Origin: Streptomyces tsukubensis
GTDB taxonomy: Bacteria > Actinomycetota > Actinomycetes > Streptomycetales > Streptomycetaceae
Length of the DNA stretch: 64,000 nt
Direction of reading: 5' to 3'
Assembly: GCF_009296025.1 (NCBI RefSeq)
Contig: NZ_CP045178.1
Coordinates: 1,178,001 to 1,242,000 of the forward strand
Shown here: positions 7,730 to 18,452 of the stretch, piece by piece
How positions within the stretch are numbered: the stretch's first letter is position 1
Layout of the letters: each line of letters starts with the position of its first letter
Notes under the pieces: model-generated
Seen by the model: only the letters and a program-made list of their open reading frames with translations
What the model was told of the DNA's origin: nothing
Databases searched by the model: none
Made by a program: the position numbers and the translations under genes

Positions 7730-10033
7730 TCACATAGGGCGGCGTCCGCACCGTCGCCGCGGTACGCCTTCGCGTTCCAGGATGTTGCGCACCGTGGCCC
7801 GGCACATACCCGTCGCGTCAGCGATGCCCTGGAGCGACTCTTCAAGGCGGGTATAGCGGTGAATGACCTCCTGGGTAAGGTGCTGGTATTGCTGCTTCGG
7901 CGCCCTCGAGCGAATCTCAACCCCCATCCGTTGCAGCTCTCTGACGATGGTGGGATGGCCTCCTCCCACCATCCGACCGATGTCGCTGATGGAGCGACCG
8001 GCCAGATACAACTGGCGCCATTTCTCGTTTCGGTTTTCGATGACCTCACGTCGGCTCAGTGGGTGTCTATCCATGATGCAACGAATGTGTGCCGCGCTGG
8101 TGTTCAGAAGTTTGGCAACTGCTGAGGCACTTAAGGCACCGGTCAAAATGGCGTTATGTACCTTCGAATGGTGGATACTCTCGAGTGAGACTCCTGGGAG
8201 TTTCATAGGATCCGACACCTCTGCTGGAAAATTAGGCTCCCATGACAGTGGTTCTGCGATCGATTCATCAGACAGGATCTTTTGGTAGTGCCGCCTGAGT
8301 TCGTCGACCTCGAATGGGTTCAACTCAAATGTGAACTGCGGGTACTTCTTGGGCTTATCGTCCGGGTTTCGGATCGGCGCTACTGGCATCAGGCGCACAG
8401 GGTTACCGGTGAGGCGCTGGTAGATCCATCGGTTGGCATGGTGCACATGGGATGGTGCCTGGTGCGTGTGGCCCGACTTCTCTTGGATTTCGGCCCAGTG
8501 CTCTGGATCGATGAACTCGGCCCGCTGACCGAACACCCTGCGACGTCGCGCATAGTCGATCGGGGAGCCTTCGCGATCGAGGACATCAGCCAGCAGGGTC
8601 ACGGCGCGCAGGATTTCCACGCCGGCCTCATGTGTGTGGAGTGTCTCCAGTGTGCGAGACAGGGTCTTCGCTGGCAGGCTGTTACCCAGCAGGTTTAGCG
8701 CCTGGGGGAGGTTGATCCATGCTCCGACCTGCAGCGTGCTGACCGCGAGGGCCTGCTGGACTGTGCTCCAGCGCAGGTTTCCAGTGCTGGTGCGCGGCAT
8801 CACCAGCAAGGCCCAGGTGTGCCACAAGCTTACCGGTGTCTTCTGGGCCCGAGCTCGCGGTAGCTGTAGTCCCCTGGCCGGTCGTTGGGGACGACCTGTA
8901 GTGGTTCGGTAGTGCAGTCGCACAGCGCGCCGCCCCTGGCTGCGGTGCACGGCTCCCAGAACGATGGCAACAAGGTCGGGTGAGACCTCCGAGCTCCACT
9001 TCTCGATGTCGCAGTGTGCGACGCCCCCTCCTTTCGCTCCGATCGGTGAGCCACGCAATGCGATCAACAACGGCCTGCGGGTCTGTACCACTCAGGCCGT
9101 CCAAGGCCGCCGCCAGTGCGATCCCGGTCGCTGCGGCGTCGGTCGGGGCCACCCACGTTCCTCTGGTGTGCGCTTCTCGGCGGCCGCGGTACGTGGTGAG
9201 TGGTACTTGACGGTAGGTGTTGCAGCGGCGCACAAGTTCGCCGGTTCCCCAGCGTGCGAGATCGTCGTCGTGTGCAAGTACCAGCACTCGTGAAGCGAAG
9301 GTCCTCATGTCGGCCAGGACCTGTGCGACGGCGATGGGTGCACTGCCGTAGACGCCCGCGAGCCCTGTCGTCGTCTCAGAGGCATTCTCGATGAGTTCGG
9401 TCAGCTTTTGCTGCGCCAGCAGAAGATGGCTGTCGGCTGGCAGCAGCGGAGTGACTGTCTCACACAGATTTTGCCGGCAACGCTTCAGGGGGACGTCCCT
9501 CGACTTGGTGGGGCAGACCCCAGGGACGGGCGTAGTCCCGGTGTAATTGCCATGACTACGTGGAATGTCTCCGCATGAAGGGCAGGTGTCTGCAAGGAGC
9601 ATGCCATGGCGTGTGCAGGCGAATGAGAAGGCCAGGCGCCACGACAGAAGCCACCGTCCGCCAGACTCCTTCAGGCATGCTGGACAGTAGCGGGAACCGC
9701 ACGCCCGACCCCATAGTCGCTTCCGGTCGACACGGCGGCAGTGAGGGTCGATAAAAAGCGCTCTGCCGTGCCATCGGGCCAGCGTCATGCGCTGCAACGT
9801 TCCTGAATCGATACCAGTGACCTGGGCAGATGCCCGTGCTCCGCAGGAGTCAAAGCGATAGTCCACGGCGGATTTCCAAGAGTTTTGTGGGACGATGTAC
9901 CGCTAAGTCCCAGAGCTTCGGCGACTTGGGTCAGAGGGGCCCTGCTACGGAAGGCCACGGCTTCAAGCCAGCTGTCCAGCCCTTCGCTTTCCACTGGTTC
10001 GATCCGCAGCGGGAGCGTGCGAGCCAAGCTCAT
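7730..10033 (-). pseudogene. tniQ: TniQ/TnsD-family target-selection protein, two frameshifts
   Basis: The N-terminus (start 10033; LPLRIEPVESEGLDSWLEA) and zinc-finger part (CGSRYCPACLKE, then TCPSCG) are typical of TniQ, which chooses the insertion site and recruits the AAA+ regulator. The C-terminus has several HTH-like units (VAKLLNTSAAHIR, ISDIGRMVGGGHPTI, LQGIADATGMCRATV) that should bind target DNA. The coding sequence changes frame near 9824 (one base short in CTGCCC) and at a run of five C at 9024-9028 (one base too many). Correcting both gives about 767 residues, normal for streptomycete TniQ. It overlaps the tniB stop by 4 nt. It is broken as it stands unless the indels are sequencing errors. 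Confidence 0.7.
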
Positions 10034-11178
10034 CCGCCGGCGCCTTTACCTGTGGCTACGGTGTGCGCCTCGCTCGTCTTCGAAGTCCAGCGTCTAGCCC
10101 TCAGGGAAGCCTCGAGCTGTTCGCGTGCTTTCTCGGAGGCAGCGTCGATTTTGACGCTGTTCAGGATCTCTACGTCGAGCCGTTCGGTGCCAGTCCGCAC
10201 AGCCCGCTGGCAGCCACGGTTGACCAGTGTCATAAGTGAGCCGATGTGTCCGGTGGTGCGGGCATAGAAATAGTCCGACAACTCGTTGGCTAGCATGCCG
10301 GGAAACTTCTCAGCCAGCACAATGCGCTTCTCCAGCCACAGCAGCAGTTTGCGCCATTCCTTCCGATGCCTGTCTTCGTTCACTAGGAACGGCTCCATCG
10401 ACAGGGGCGTGGTGCGCCGGGCGGTCTGGGCGAGCGTGACGTCACCACACTGGTCCGTCTCGGAGTAAAGGCCGCGGCTCGCCAGCTCGACCCCCACGAA
10501 GATCAAGGTGACGGGGAACTCGTTGGCGATGTGCTTGAAGTGGTTGCTGACTTCCCTGCCGTTACGGTCCGACCACTTCAGAAAGTGCAGGTCGTCGACG
10601 ATCAGGATTCTCGTCTCGCAGTCAAGGATGCAGTCCAACGCCCGCTGCAGAAACTCGGCGGAAGTCCCCCTGAAGCGAGCCGGGTGAGCGAAGAACTCCA
10701 AGATGGCGCGGTTGAAATCTTTCATGCCGATGTTGCTGGTGAGCCCCACCCGGCATACCGGCCACCTTTCCTGGCCAGCTTGCGTAAATTCACCTCCTTC
10801 CGAGATCTCCCTGAGATGGAACTTCTGCGCGAAATGAAGCACTGCTGTGGTCTTCCCCAGGCCCGGAAAAGCGTCGACCGCCACTGCTCCTTTGGCCTTG
10901 TCGCCGTCCTGAAGGTTACTGTCGACGATGTCCCAGAGATCCTCTTGCAGTGCGATGAGCTGCGGCGTCCTGATCGGCCCGAGATTTGCGTGCCAGTCCC
11001 GCCGCTGCCGGTCGTAGACCGCGCGTGCCGGCTTGCTCAGCGCGGCGAGTTCTTTGACCGTCAGCTTGTCGGGCTGAATACGTCGTGGCGCCTCAGCCAG
11101 TTGGCGAAATCCTTCCTTGCGGGAGAGGGTCAGGTTGTCGAGCAGTGGGCGCCCTAGTGGCGACGTCCCCTCGGTCAT
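10030..11178 (-). CDS. tniB: TniB/TnsC-like AAA+ transposition ATPase
   Basis: This is an intact 382-aa protein. Walker A is DAFPGLGKTT (residues 102-111) and Walker B ILIVDDLHFL (191-200). A sensor-like segment lies around LIFVGVELASRGL, and a C-terminal winged-helix-like region around ELSDYFYARTTGHIGSL. Proteins of this family assemble on target DNA after binding TniQ and activate the TnsAB transposase. The ATG overlaps the tnsB stop by 4 nt, and its own stop overlaps the tniQ start by 4 nt, so the genes are translationally coupled. It is the only undamaged gene of the module. Confidence 0.85.
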   Translation of the reverse strand: MTEGTSPLGRPLLDNLTLSRKEGFRQLAEAPRRIQPDKLTVKELAALSKPARAVYDRQRRDWHANLGPIRTPQLIALQEDLWDIVDSNLQDGDKAKGAVAVDAFPGLGKTTAVLHFAQKFHLREISEGGEFTQAGQERWPVCRVGLTSNIGMKDFNRAILEFFAHPARFRGTSAEFLQRALDCILDCETRILIVDDLHFLKWSDRNGREVSNHFKHIANEFPVTLIFVGVELASRGLYSETDQCGDVTLAQTARRTTPLSMEPFLVNEDRHRKEWRKLLLWLEKRIVLAEKFPGMLANELSDYFYARTTGHIGSLMTLVNRGCQRAVRTGTERLDVEILNSVKIDAASEKAREQLEASLRARRWTSKTSEAHTVATGKGAGG

Positions 11179-13410
11179 GCGTCCTCCAGGGCATCCGCGT
11201 AGAAGTCGTCGTCATCATCGTCATCGGGACCCTCGATGCTGCGGACGGGGCCGTCGAGTTCGTCGTCATCATCATCATCACCTGGCAGTTGGCCCTCATA
11301 CGGCTCAGGCTCGAGATCCTCTTCAACCTCAGCCACCACCACGGAATCGGGTGCCAGCACCCGTGCCACGGACGGCAAGGTGGCCGCCGCGTCGGCAGCA
11401 TCGGTGGGCGGCAGCTCGATGGTCGACTGTTCGCGCGCCATCCGCAAGGCGATACGCCGCTCGGCCCTCGTCATACCCAGACCGAGATTCCAGCGCTCCA
11501 ACAGATCGGCCATCGCGCTCTCGTCGTCTGGGTATGGGTATTTGTTCGCGGCCATTCGCCGGGCCAGTTCCAATGCTTCTTCACTGACCGGGAACTTCAT
11601 GGCTGGGGCATGCTCCCAGGTCAGCGTGTGCCACTTTCGGGTTCCAGGGCGGCGGAAGTAGACGCGCGTGATGTCGTCGGGATCGACCTGTATGGGTCAG
11701 CCCCCCCCTTGGCGCGCGGTCCGATGTAGGGACTAGTCTGGTTGCGAAGGCCGTTCAGGCCTGGTCCGTCGTAGCGGCACCCGCGGTTTCGACACCGTAG
11801 TGATGGATCGGCATCCACTCGGTCTTGAGAAACTCAAATCCCAGATCCGGATCCCGCGGAACCTCGATGTAACCAGCGCGGGCGATGCCGTGGTCGAACA
11901 TGGCGGCTGGAGACAGCCTCAGCCCCGGAACCCGCGGATCGAAACAGGCCTTCGTGGGGACGGTGGTGATAGACCGCGGCAACCCACTCCCGGATAATCG
12001 CCTCGAGCTCATTCAGGAAGAAATAGGCTTGACCCTCCGGGTTCACACCGCGCGCATATACGTCAGGTCCCTTGTATCCAGGGAGCGTCTCCAGCAGCCC
12101 TTCACGCAGCGTGCGAAAGAACCGTTCGATCGGCCCCTTGTCACGCCCCGTGCGCAGACGGGCTGGCTGGATAGAGAGTCCCAATCGCTGACAAAGGCTG
12201 GTGATGTGCTCAGAGACGTAGACCTTTCCGTGGTCGACCACAAACGTCTCCGGGACGAGTGCTGGCCCTGCAGCTCCCTGGCCAGTGACGCGGGCAGCAG
12301 CGTCCGCGATCGGGCCCTCGATCGCGTCTCGATCCAACAAGACCGCGCGAGGAACTCCATAATCAGGCCAGACCGCATGGCTCGGCCAGTCCTTCCCCGC
12401 CGGGCGAGGTCGGTAGGTCTGAAACAGTGTGGCCGCGACGTCGACGGACCTGGTGGATACCGGAGAGAGCCGCAGCCCTGTGATACAGCGGTCGTACCAG
12501 TCCATAGCGACGGTCAACTCCGGTTGCACCCACCTCAGCGTCATGGGGTCCAGCGCGAAGACGTCCAGCCGGTTGGTATCCATCAGCACGTACTCGCCCG
12601 GCCTTGTCGGCCGCAACTTCCCGTATACGCCGGTCGGGCGGGCAGCAATGTCCCGGTTCCTCTTCGCGCTCAGTCGGAACGTCGGCCGACGCTTTTCCAA
12701 CTCACTTAACCACCGGTACGCCGTTGGTCTCGAAGGAACCGGCACCTCGTCTTTGCCGTAGCGTGCATCCAAACGGGGGCGCACGCTACGGATGACCTTT
12801 CCCCGGCTCGGCGTTGACTCCTCCTCGTGCTCCTCCATAATTTCCAGGGCCATCTCTACCCACCGTGGATCAGCCCGCCCCACGCCCCCCCCGCATCGGC
12901 TGCCCCCTCCGGTCGGTCACACGTCAGCGCGGCTTCTCGCTCAAGCTGAAATGCAGCGACCCACCGGGTAAGCGTGCGCAGGCTCACCCCCAGCTCATCT
13001 GCCTTGGCTTGGTAGCGAGTCATCTTCGATGTTCCTGGTGCGTACTGCGGGCGCGGTTCTCCCGAAGCAGCCAGCTCCGGCGAACCGGACCGAAACCCAC
13101 AGATCACCTCATTGAGATGTGCGGCTCGTTCACGGACCTTCTCCAGCTCGCCGTCGTCGAGCTGAGACAGAATCATGGAGGCGGTCTCACCCGGGTCGTC
13201 AGACGAAGGTCCGGGCCGATCTGCAATGACACGGGCGCGGCCCGAAGCCAGAACTTCCCTCAAAGACAACCTGAACCTGCGGCCGCGCCCATCCTTGACG
13301 AGAACCTCATTGCCCGCCGCGGCTGCGAACATCTCCTCAACGGTGACGACTTCGCCATCATACTGAAACCGTGTCCCCACCCCGACACGGACCGCATCTT
13401 CCCCGCTCAT
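11175..13410 (-). pseudogene. tnsB: TnsB-like DDE transposase, multiply frameshifted with one nonsense codon
   Basis: ATG 13408-13410 has GGAGG five nt upstream and starts an HTH-containing N-terminus (GVSLRTLTRWVAAF). The rve/RNase H core follows in another frame: VLMDTNRLDV, VVDHGKVYVSEH and DKGPIERFF supply the D, D and E positions. Mu-type C-terminal parts come in further frames (AAMFDHGIARAGYIEVPRD; RYDGPGLNGLRNQ), then VDPDDITRVYFR and the acidic tail. Breaks lie at a run of eight C (12885-12892), at 11942-11944 (an extra base), near 11785 (a missing base) and at a run of eight C (11701-11708) next to an in-frame TGA (11697-11699) where a Trp codon is expected. The corrected length of about 745 aa is normal. 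It is clearly inactive as read. Confidence 0.75.
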
Positions 13411-14251
13411 CCGTCCTCCCTCGTGCCCATCTACGGTGGGCTGCGGCAAGGCAACCTCCGTATCGGCAGGCTCGGAATCCGCTATTGGCTCGGGCAGCGT
13501 GTTCATCCCCGCCCCCACGACTGTGGCTGGCCCCTGACGCAGCAGATGCCGCTCGGACAGGATCTCGTCTAATTCAGTGGATAGATCCTGTTTCCACAAA
13601 AGATGCAAGACGCCGGCGCGAACAAGCGCGTCGGGCCAGCTGGGAAAAGAGCGGAATGCCTCTCCCAAGGTCGCTCTATGAAGGTTACGGCTGCGCATCT
13701 CTTCCAGCATCTCTGCCGCGAAAAGCCAGTCACGCCGGTACCCAGCCAAGAATCGCAGATTGGCCAGCTCCTCCTCCGGAGGCTCACACCATGCCTGGAA
13801 TTCCCAGTCGCAAGACTCCACCACTGAACGAGCCCAGCCAAGCGAGAATGCGATCTTCGGACGTGTCAGCAGATGGCGAGGCTTTACGTCCACCACTAAG
13901 GGAACCATGCCGTCTCGAAGAATCAAGAAGTCAGGGACGTAATTCCTGAGTTTTCCGTCGATTTCTGCCGTGACCAAAAACGGCTGAGCGAATACCGCAG
14001 TGACGTCTCTTGCGAAGTCGGCATACATCAGACGCGTGAGCTCTAGGCGTGACTCGTAGATCACATGGGAGCGCATGCTCGAAAGACCAGTAAAATCCCG
14101 AATAGTGCTTCTGCCCGTAATGCCAACGGAACGTGCGCCACGGAGTCAAGCGTCCCAGGTCATCAACACTCGTGTGCGGCCAGGTCCTCGCTTTGATCTC
14201 GCCGTCGATTGTACGAAACTTCACCGCGACGGAGCCGACGGAAATCGCCAT
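13411..14251 (-). pseudogene. tnsA: TnsA-like transposase endonuclease, frameshifted
   Basis: ATG 14251 starts MAISVGSVAVKFRTIDGE. The frame shifts at an AAA run at 14082-14084; removing one base restores YWSSSMRSHVIYESRLELTR. The nuclease core continues with VPDFLILRDGMVPLVVDVKP, whose D and D-x-K residues fit the restriction-like fold of TnsA, which cuts the 5' ends of the element. No stop separates this frame from the tnsB N-terminus, although tnsB has its own ribosome-binding site. A TGA at an ATGA overlap exists in another frame, so either the two proteins are fused or a further indel removed the original tnsA stop. Confidence 0.65.
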
Positions 14252-14404
14252 GTGACCTCCCGCAGAAACGGAGCGACGGCCTCACAACAGCAGTTGCAAT
14301 CCTCATCACCTTGAAGGTCACACGGCACCAGCGAACCGTACAGAGAGAACTGCAGCTTTCACACGCACGAGCTAGCGTTCGAACACTCATCCGCCTCACT
14401 TCAG

Positions 14405-14448
14405 TGACCAATTGGTCAGACATTGGTCAACAGAATGAGAATTGGTCA
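14405..14448. repeat. ATTGGTCA repeat cluster, possible transposon end
   Basis: ATTGGTCA occurs at 14411-14418, 14422-14429 and 14441-14448. An inverted TGACCAAT (14405-14412) makes a 14-bp palindrome with the first copy. The cluster lies between the tnsA start and the rsmB stop, where binding sites for the TnsB transposase would be expected at an element end. An alternative is the promoter or operator of the tnsA operon. The flanking stretch 14252-14404 shows nothing else. Confidence 0.45.
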
Positions 14449-14480
14449 CTCATTTTGAGAACCTACACGGGGCCTGACCG

Positions 14481-15944
14481 TCAGGCCGTACGCCTCAGCA
14501 ACGCCAGATACATCGCGTCCGTACCGTGCAGATGCGGCCAGAGCTGTACGTCGGGGCCGTCCCCCAGGCCGGGAACCCCCGACATCAGCGGCCTGGCGTC
14601 GATCAATTCGACTCCGCCGTGCTTCTTCATGACGTCGTCGACGACGGCTCGCGTCTCGGCGAGATGAGGCGAACACGTGACATAGCCGACCACTCCCCCG
14701 ACCCGGACCGATCCCAGCGCCTCCCGCAGCAGGGACCGCTGGAGCGGAGCGAACTTCTCCAGGTCACTCGGCCTGCGGCGCCAGCGGGCTTCCGGCCGAC
14801 GGCGCAGGGCACCGAGGCCGGTACAGGGGACGTCCATGAGGACCCGGTCGAAACTGCCAGGGCGCCACGGCGGCCGGGTCCCGTCGGCGGTGATGACCTG
14901 GACGGGGCCCGGGTTGCCGGCCAGCGCCTGACCGACGAGACGGGAGCGGTGCGGCTGCTTCTCGGCCGCGACCAGGGTCGCGCCGCGCCGGGCCGCGAGT
15001 CCGGCGAGCATGGCCGCCTTGCCGCCGGGGCCCGCACAGCCGTCGAGCCAGTGTGTGTCCTTGCCCTCGACCGGTACGTCGGCCAGGGCCAGCGCCACCA
15101 ACTGGCTGCCCTCGTCCTGCACTCCGGCCCTGCCGTCACGCACCGCTTCGAGCGCGCCCGGCTCACCGCCCTCCGTCAGCCGCACGGCATAGGGCGACCA
15201 GCGACCGGGCAGCCCGTTCTCCTCACCGAGCGAGGCCAGCAGGTCGTCCGCCCCCATACGGCCGGGGCGCGCCACCAGTGTCACGTCGGGCCGTTCGTTG
15301 TCGGCCTCAAGCAGGTCCTCGATCCCCGCCCTTCCACCGCCGAGCGAGTCCCACAGTGCCGAGACGATCCAGCGCGGGTGGGAGTGCGTCACGGAGAGGT
15401 GGTCCTCCGGGTCCTCCTCGTACGGCGGCGCGACCTTCTCCAGCCAGCCGTCCAGGTCGTGCTGGGCGATCTTGCGCAGTACCGCGTTGACGAATTTGGC
15501 ACGGCCGTCACCGAGCACCACCCGGCCGAGCTCCACCGTCGCCGACACCGCCGCGTGGGTCGGGATACGGGTCCCGAGCAACTGGTGCGCGCCCAGGCTC
15601 AGTACGTCGAGCACCGGCGGGTCCACCTCGCGCAGCGGACGGTCCACGCACGCCGCGATGACCGCGTCGTAGGTGCCCTGCCCGCGCAGGGTCCCGTAGA
15701 CGAGTTCGGTGGCGAGCGCCGCGTCCCTGTTGTCGAAACCCTCGTGCTTCTCCCTGGCGGCGCGCAGAAGCGGCGGCAGTACGAGGTTGGCGTAGGCGTC
15801 ACGTTCGTCCACGGCCCTCAGCGCCTCGAACGCGAGGAACCTGACGGGGTCCTTCTGCGGACGCCGGTACGGCCTGCCGGGGGGCTTGCCGCCCTTGCCC
15901 TTGCCGTTGCTGTTCTGGGGACGCCGACGAGGCTGGTCGTTCAA
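14481..15944 (-). CDS. rsmB: 16S rRNA (cytosine-967-C5)-methyltransferase RsmB
   Basis: This 487-aa protein is read from TTG 15944, which has GGAG six nt upstream and gives the usual N-terminus (LNDQPRRRP). It has an NusB-like RNA-binding N-terminal domain (about 40-180), then a Rossmann methyltransferase domain. SAM-binding motif I reads LDGCAGPGGKAA, the catalytic-site motif DVPCTGLG and the second conserved Cys motif YVTCSPHLAE. It methylates C967 of 16S rRNA in the cytoplasm. It lies upstream of the accessory island on the same strand and downstream of fmt. Longer in-frame extensions to 16190 are low-complexity and lack a ribosome-binding site. Confidence 0.93.
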   Translation of the reverse strand: MNDQPRRRPQNSNGKGKGGKPPGRPYRRPQKDPVRFLAFEALRAVDERDAYANLVLPPLLRAAREKHEGFDNRDAALATELVYGTLRGQGTYDAVIAACVDRPLREVDPPVLDVLSLGAHQLLGTRIPTHAAVSATVELGRVVLGDGRAKFVNAVLRKIAQHDLDGWLEKVAPPYEEDPEDHLSVTHSHPRWIVSALWDSLGGGRAGIEDLLEADNERPDVTLVARPGRMGADDLLASLGEENGLPGRWSPYAVRLTEGGEPGALEAVRDGRAGVQDEGSQLVALALADVPVEGKDTHWLDGCAGPGGKAAMLAGLAARRGATLVAAEKQPHRSRLVGQALAGNPGPVQVITADGTRPPWRPGSFDRVLMDVPCTGLGALRRRPEARWRRRPSDLEKFAPLQRSLLREALGSVRVGGVVGYVTCSPHLAETRAVVDDVMKKHGGVELIDARPLMSGVPGLGDGPDVQLWPHLHGTDAMYLALLRRTA

Positions 15945-16032
15945 AGGTGCTCCGCTGCTGGAATGACTGCTGCGGTTCCAGGTTACCGCCGCCCGCCCGC
16001 ACCCCGGGGCGGGGCTGCCGGGTGCGGGGCCC

Positions 16033-16330
16033 GAGCGGTGCTCCGTCCGGGAAGCACCGCACCCGCTGCCGCGCCCCCACCCGTCCGAGAGCACCGCTCG
16101 GAACGAGAGCACCGCTCGGAGAGCGAAGCCACCGCCTCTCCACGCGAGGAACACCGCTCGCACCGACCGCCGCACCAGGAGTCTGCTCATCGCACCCGAC
16201 GCCGGGTCACCACACTCGGAGTCTCACCACCCCAAAGGGGGCGCGTCACCCCAAAGGGCGGGCGACCCCGGAGGGCGGAGTCTCCCCAAAGGGCGGGGGC
16301 TCCCAAGAGGCCGGGGGTCTCCCCAAAGGG
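16033..16330. repeat. Short repeats between fmt and rsmB
   Basis: The 443-bp gap 15945-16387 has no gene. GAGAGCACCGCTCGGA occurs twice in tandem (16087-16102 and 16105-16120), with an inverted partial copy at 16033-16043. CCCCAAAGGG occurs four times (16230, 16249, 16284, 16321), each near GGGCGGG. The C-runs and G-runs can fold into several hairpins downstream of fmt, so terminator or processing activity is possible. The function is unknown. Confidence 0.6.
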
Positions 16331-16387
16331 CGGGCCCGCCCCAGGGCTCAGGTCACGAAGAGCGGCGGGCCTCCCCGTGGGCGGCCG

Positions 16388-17326
16388 TCAGCCGCCGTCC
16401 CCCAGCCGCTCCCCCGCCTCGATCCGCACTCCGCGGGCCCAGTCGGCGGCCCGCATCGGCTTCTTGCCCTGCGGCTGGATCCACACCAGTTCGACGGCAT
16501 GCGATCCGCTGCCCACGGCGACCTCGTTCTTGGCGACGGCGAGTTCGCCGGGTGCGAGGTCCTCGCGGTCGGGCAGTGGACGGACGGAGATCAGCTTCAG
16601 GCGCTCGCCCCGGAAAAGAGTCCAGGCACCGGGCGCGGGGGTGCAGCCGCGCACTACACGGTCCACCCGCAGGGCGGGCGCCGACCAGTCGACACGAGCG
16701 TCCTCGACCGTGAGCTTCGGTGCGAGCGACACCCCTTCCGCGGGCTGTCGTACCGCGGTCAGAGTCCCGTCCTCGATGCCGTCCATGGTCGCGGCGAGCA
16801 GCCCCGACCCCGCGAGGGCGAGGCGCGTGAGCAGGTCACCGCTGGTGTCGGTGGGGCGTACTTCCTCAGTCACTGTGCCGTAGACGGGCCCCGAGTCCAG
16901 CCCCTCCTCGATGAGGAAGGTGGAGGCGCCGGTGATCTGGTCCCCGGCCATGAGGGCGTGCTGCACGGGGGCCGCGCCACGCCAGGCGGGCAGCAGCGAG
17001 AAGTGCAGGTTGACCCAGCCGTGCGCCGGAACGTCGAGCGCCACACGGGGCAGCAGCGCCCCGTAGGCCACGACGGGGCAGCAGTCGGGGGCGATCTCGC
17101 GCAGCCGCGCGAGGAACTTCTCGTCCCGGGGGGTCGCCGGCTTCAGTACCTCGATACCGGCCTCGGCGGCCCGCTCGGCGACGGGGCTGGCGATCAGCCT
17201 GCGCCCGCGGCCGGCCGGCGCGTCGGGCCTGGTCACGACGGCGGCGACCTCGTGCCGACCGGAGTCCAGCAGGGCGTCCAGAGCGGGAACGGCGACCTCG
17301 GGGGTGCCGGCGAAGACGAGCTTCAT
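16388..17326 (-). CDS. fmt: Methionyl-tRNA formyltransferase
   Basis: This 312-aa protein has the normal family length and starts [20 protein letters not shown]. The formyl-THF-binding and catalytic motifs are visible: [16 protein letters not shown] (Asn-His pair) and EEGLDSGP. The C-terminal OB-like domain recognises initiator tRNA. It formylates Met-tRNAfMet for translation initiation. It lies 443 bp upstream of rsmB on the same strand and is divergent from the gene at 17644. Confidence 0.95.
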   Translation of the reverse strand: MKLVFAGTPEVAVPALDALLDSGRHEVAAVVTRPDAPAGRGRRLIASPVAERAAEAGIEVLKPATPRDEKFLARLREIAPDCCPVVAYGALLPRVALDVPAHGWVNLHFSLLPAWRGAAPVQHALMAGDQITGASTFLIEEGLDSGPVYGTVTEEVRPTDTSGDLLTRLALAGSGLLAATMDGIEDGTLTAVRQPAEGVSLAPKLTVEDARVDWSAPALRVDRVVRGCTPAPGAWTLFRGERLKLISVRPLPDREDLAPGELAVAKNEVAVGSGSHAVELVWIQPQGKKPMRAADWARGVRIEAGERLGDGG

Positions 17327-17547
17327 GAGGTGGCGTCAGCCTCTCGGGCGGGGATGTGTGGGGCTCGGGCCCGGGTACGGGAGACGGGCGGGGAGCGGAC
17401 GGGGCGGGAAGTGCGCCGCACCGCACGCCACGGCTGCCGTGGGTGCCGAGCGGCGCACCAGTCTATGGGCCGGAGGGTCCCGCCGTGCCGGGGGCGTACG
17501 CGTCACCGTGCGCCCTGCGCATATACACACACGCCCCTTCACCGTGA

Positions 17548-18198
<651 letters not shown>

Positions 18199-18452
18199 CC
18201 CTCCTCCCCCCCCTGTACTCCCCCTCCCCAGCACTCTCCTCCCCCACGAATCCCCCTCCCCGGAGCTCCACTCACCAGAGCTTCCCCGTCCCTCCCCACT
18301 CCACCGTTCCCCCGTCTCTTTCCGTCTGCCTCCACCCCACCGCGGGGCCGGAGGCAGACGTCGTTCCTGGCGCGGCCGTGCCAGGACCACGGACTACCAG
18401 GCCCTGCCCGCACCGCGTGTCCGCCTCCCGAGGGCCCGCCGCTCACGACGGC

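Larger units (their letters stand above)
7730..14450 (-). mobile_element. Decayed Tn7-like transposition module (tnsA-tnsB-tniB-tniQ)
   Basis: Four consecutive minus-strand genes, with stop/start overlaps at the tnsB/tniB and tniB/tniQ junctions, encode a TnsA-like endonuclease, a DDE transposase with rve core, an AAA+ ATPase of the TniB/TnsC type and a TniQ/TnsD target selector. Only tniB is intact. The tnsA side abuts the 3' end of rsmB (stop at 14481), with a cluster of ATTGGTCA repeats at 14405-14448 that may be a transposon end. The other end is not firmly located; one TTGGTCA lies at 7681, 43 nt beyond the tniQ stop. The helicase and DUF6083 region may be cargo. As read, the element should not be able to transpose by itself. 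Confidence 0.75.

Noticed and set aside
12856-14076. 406-aa frame as one protein
   Set aside because: It joins the tnsA body to the tnsB N-terminus across an internal ribosome-binding site and ATG; it is treated as two frameshifted genes.
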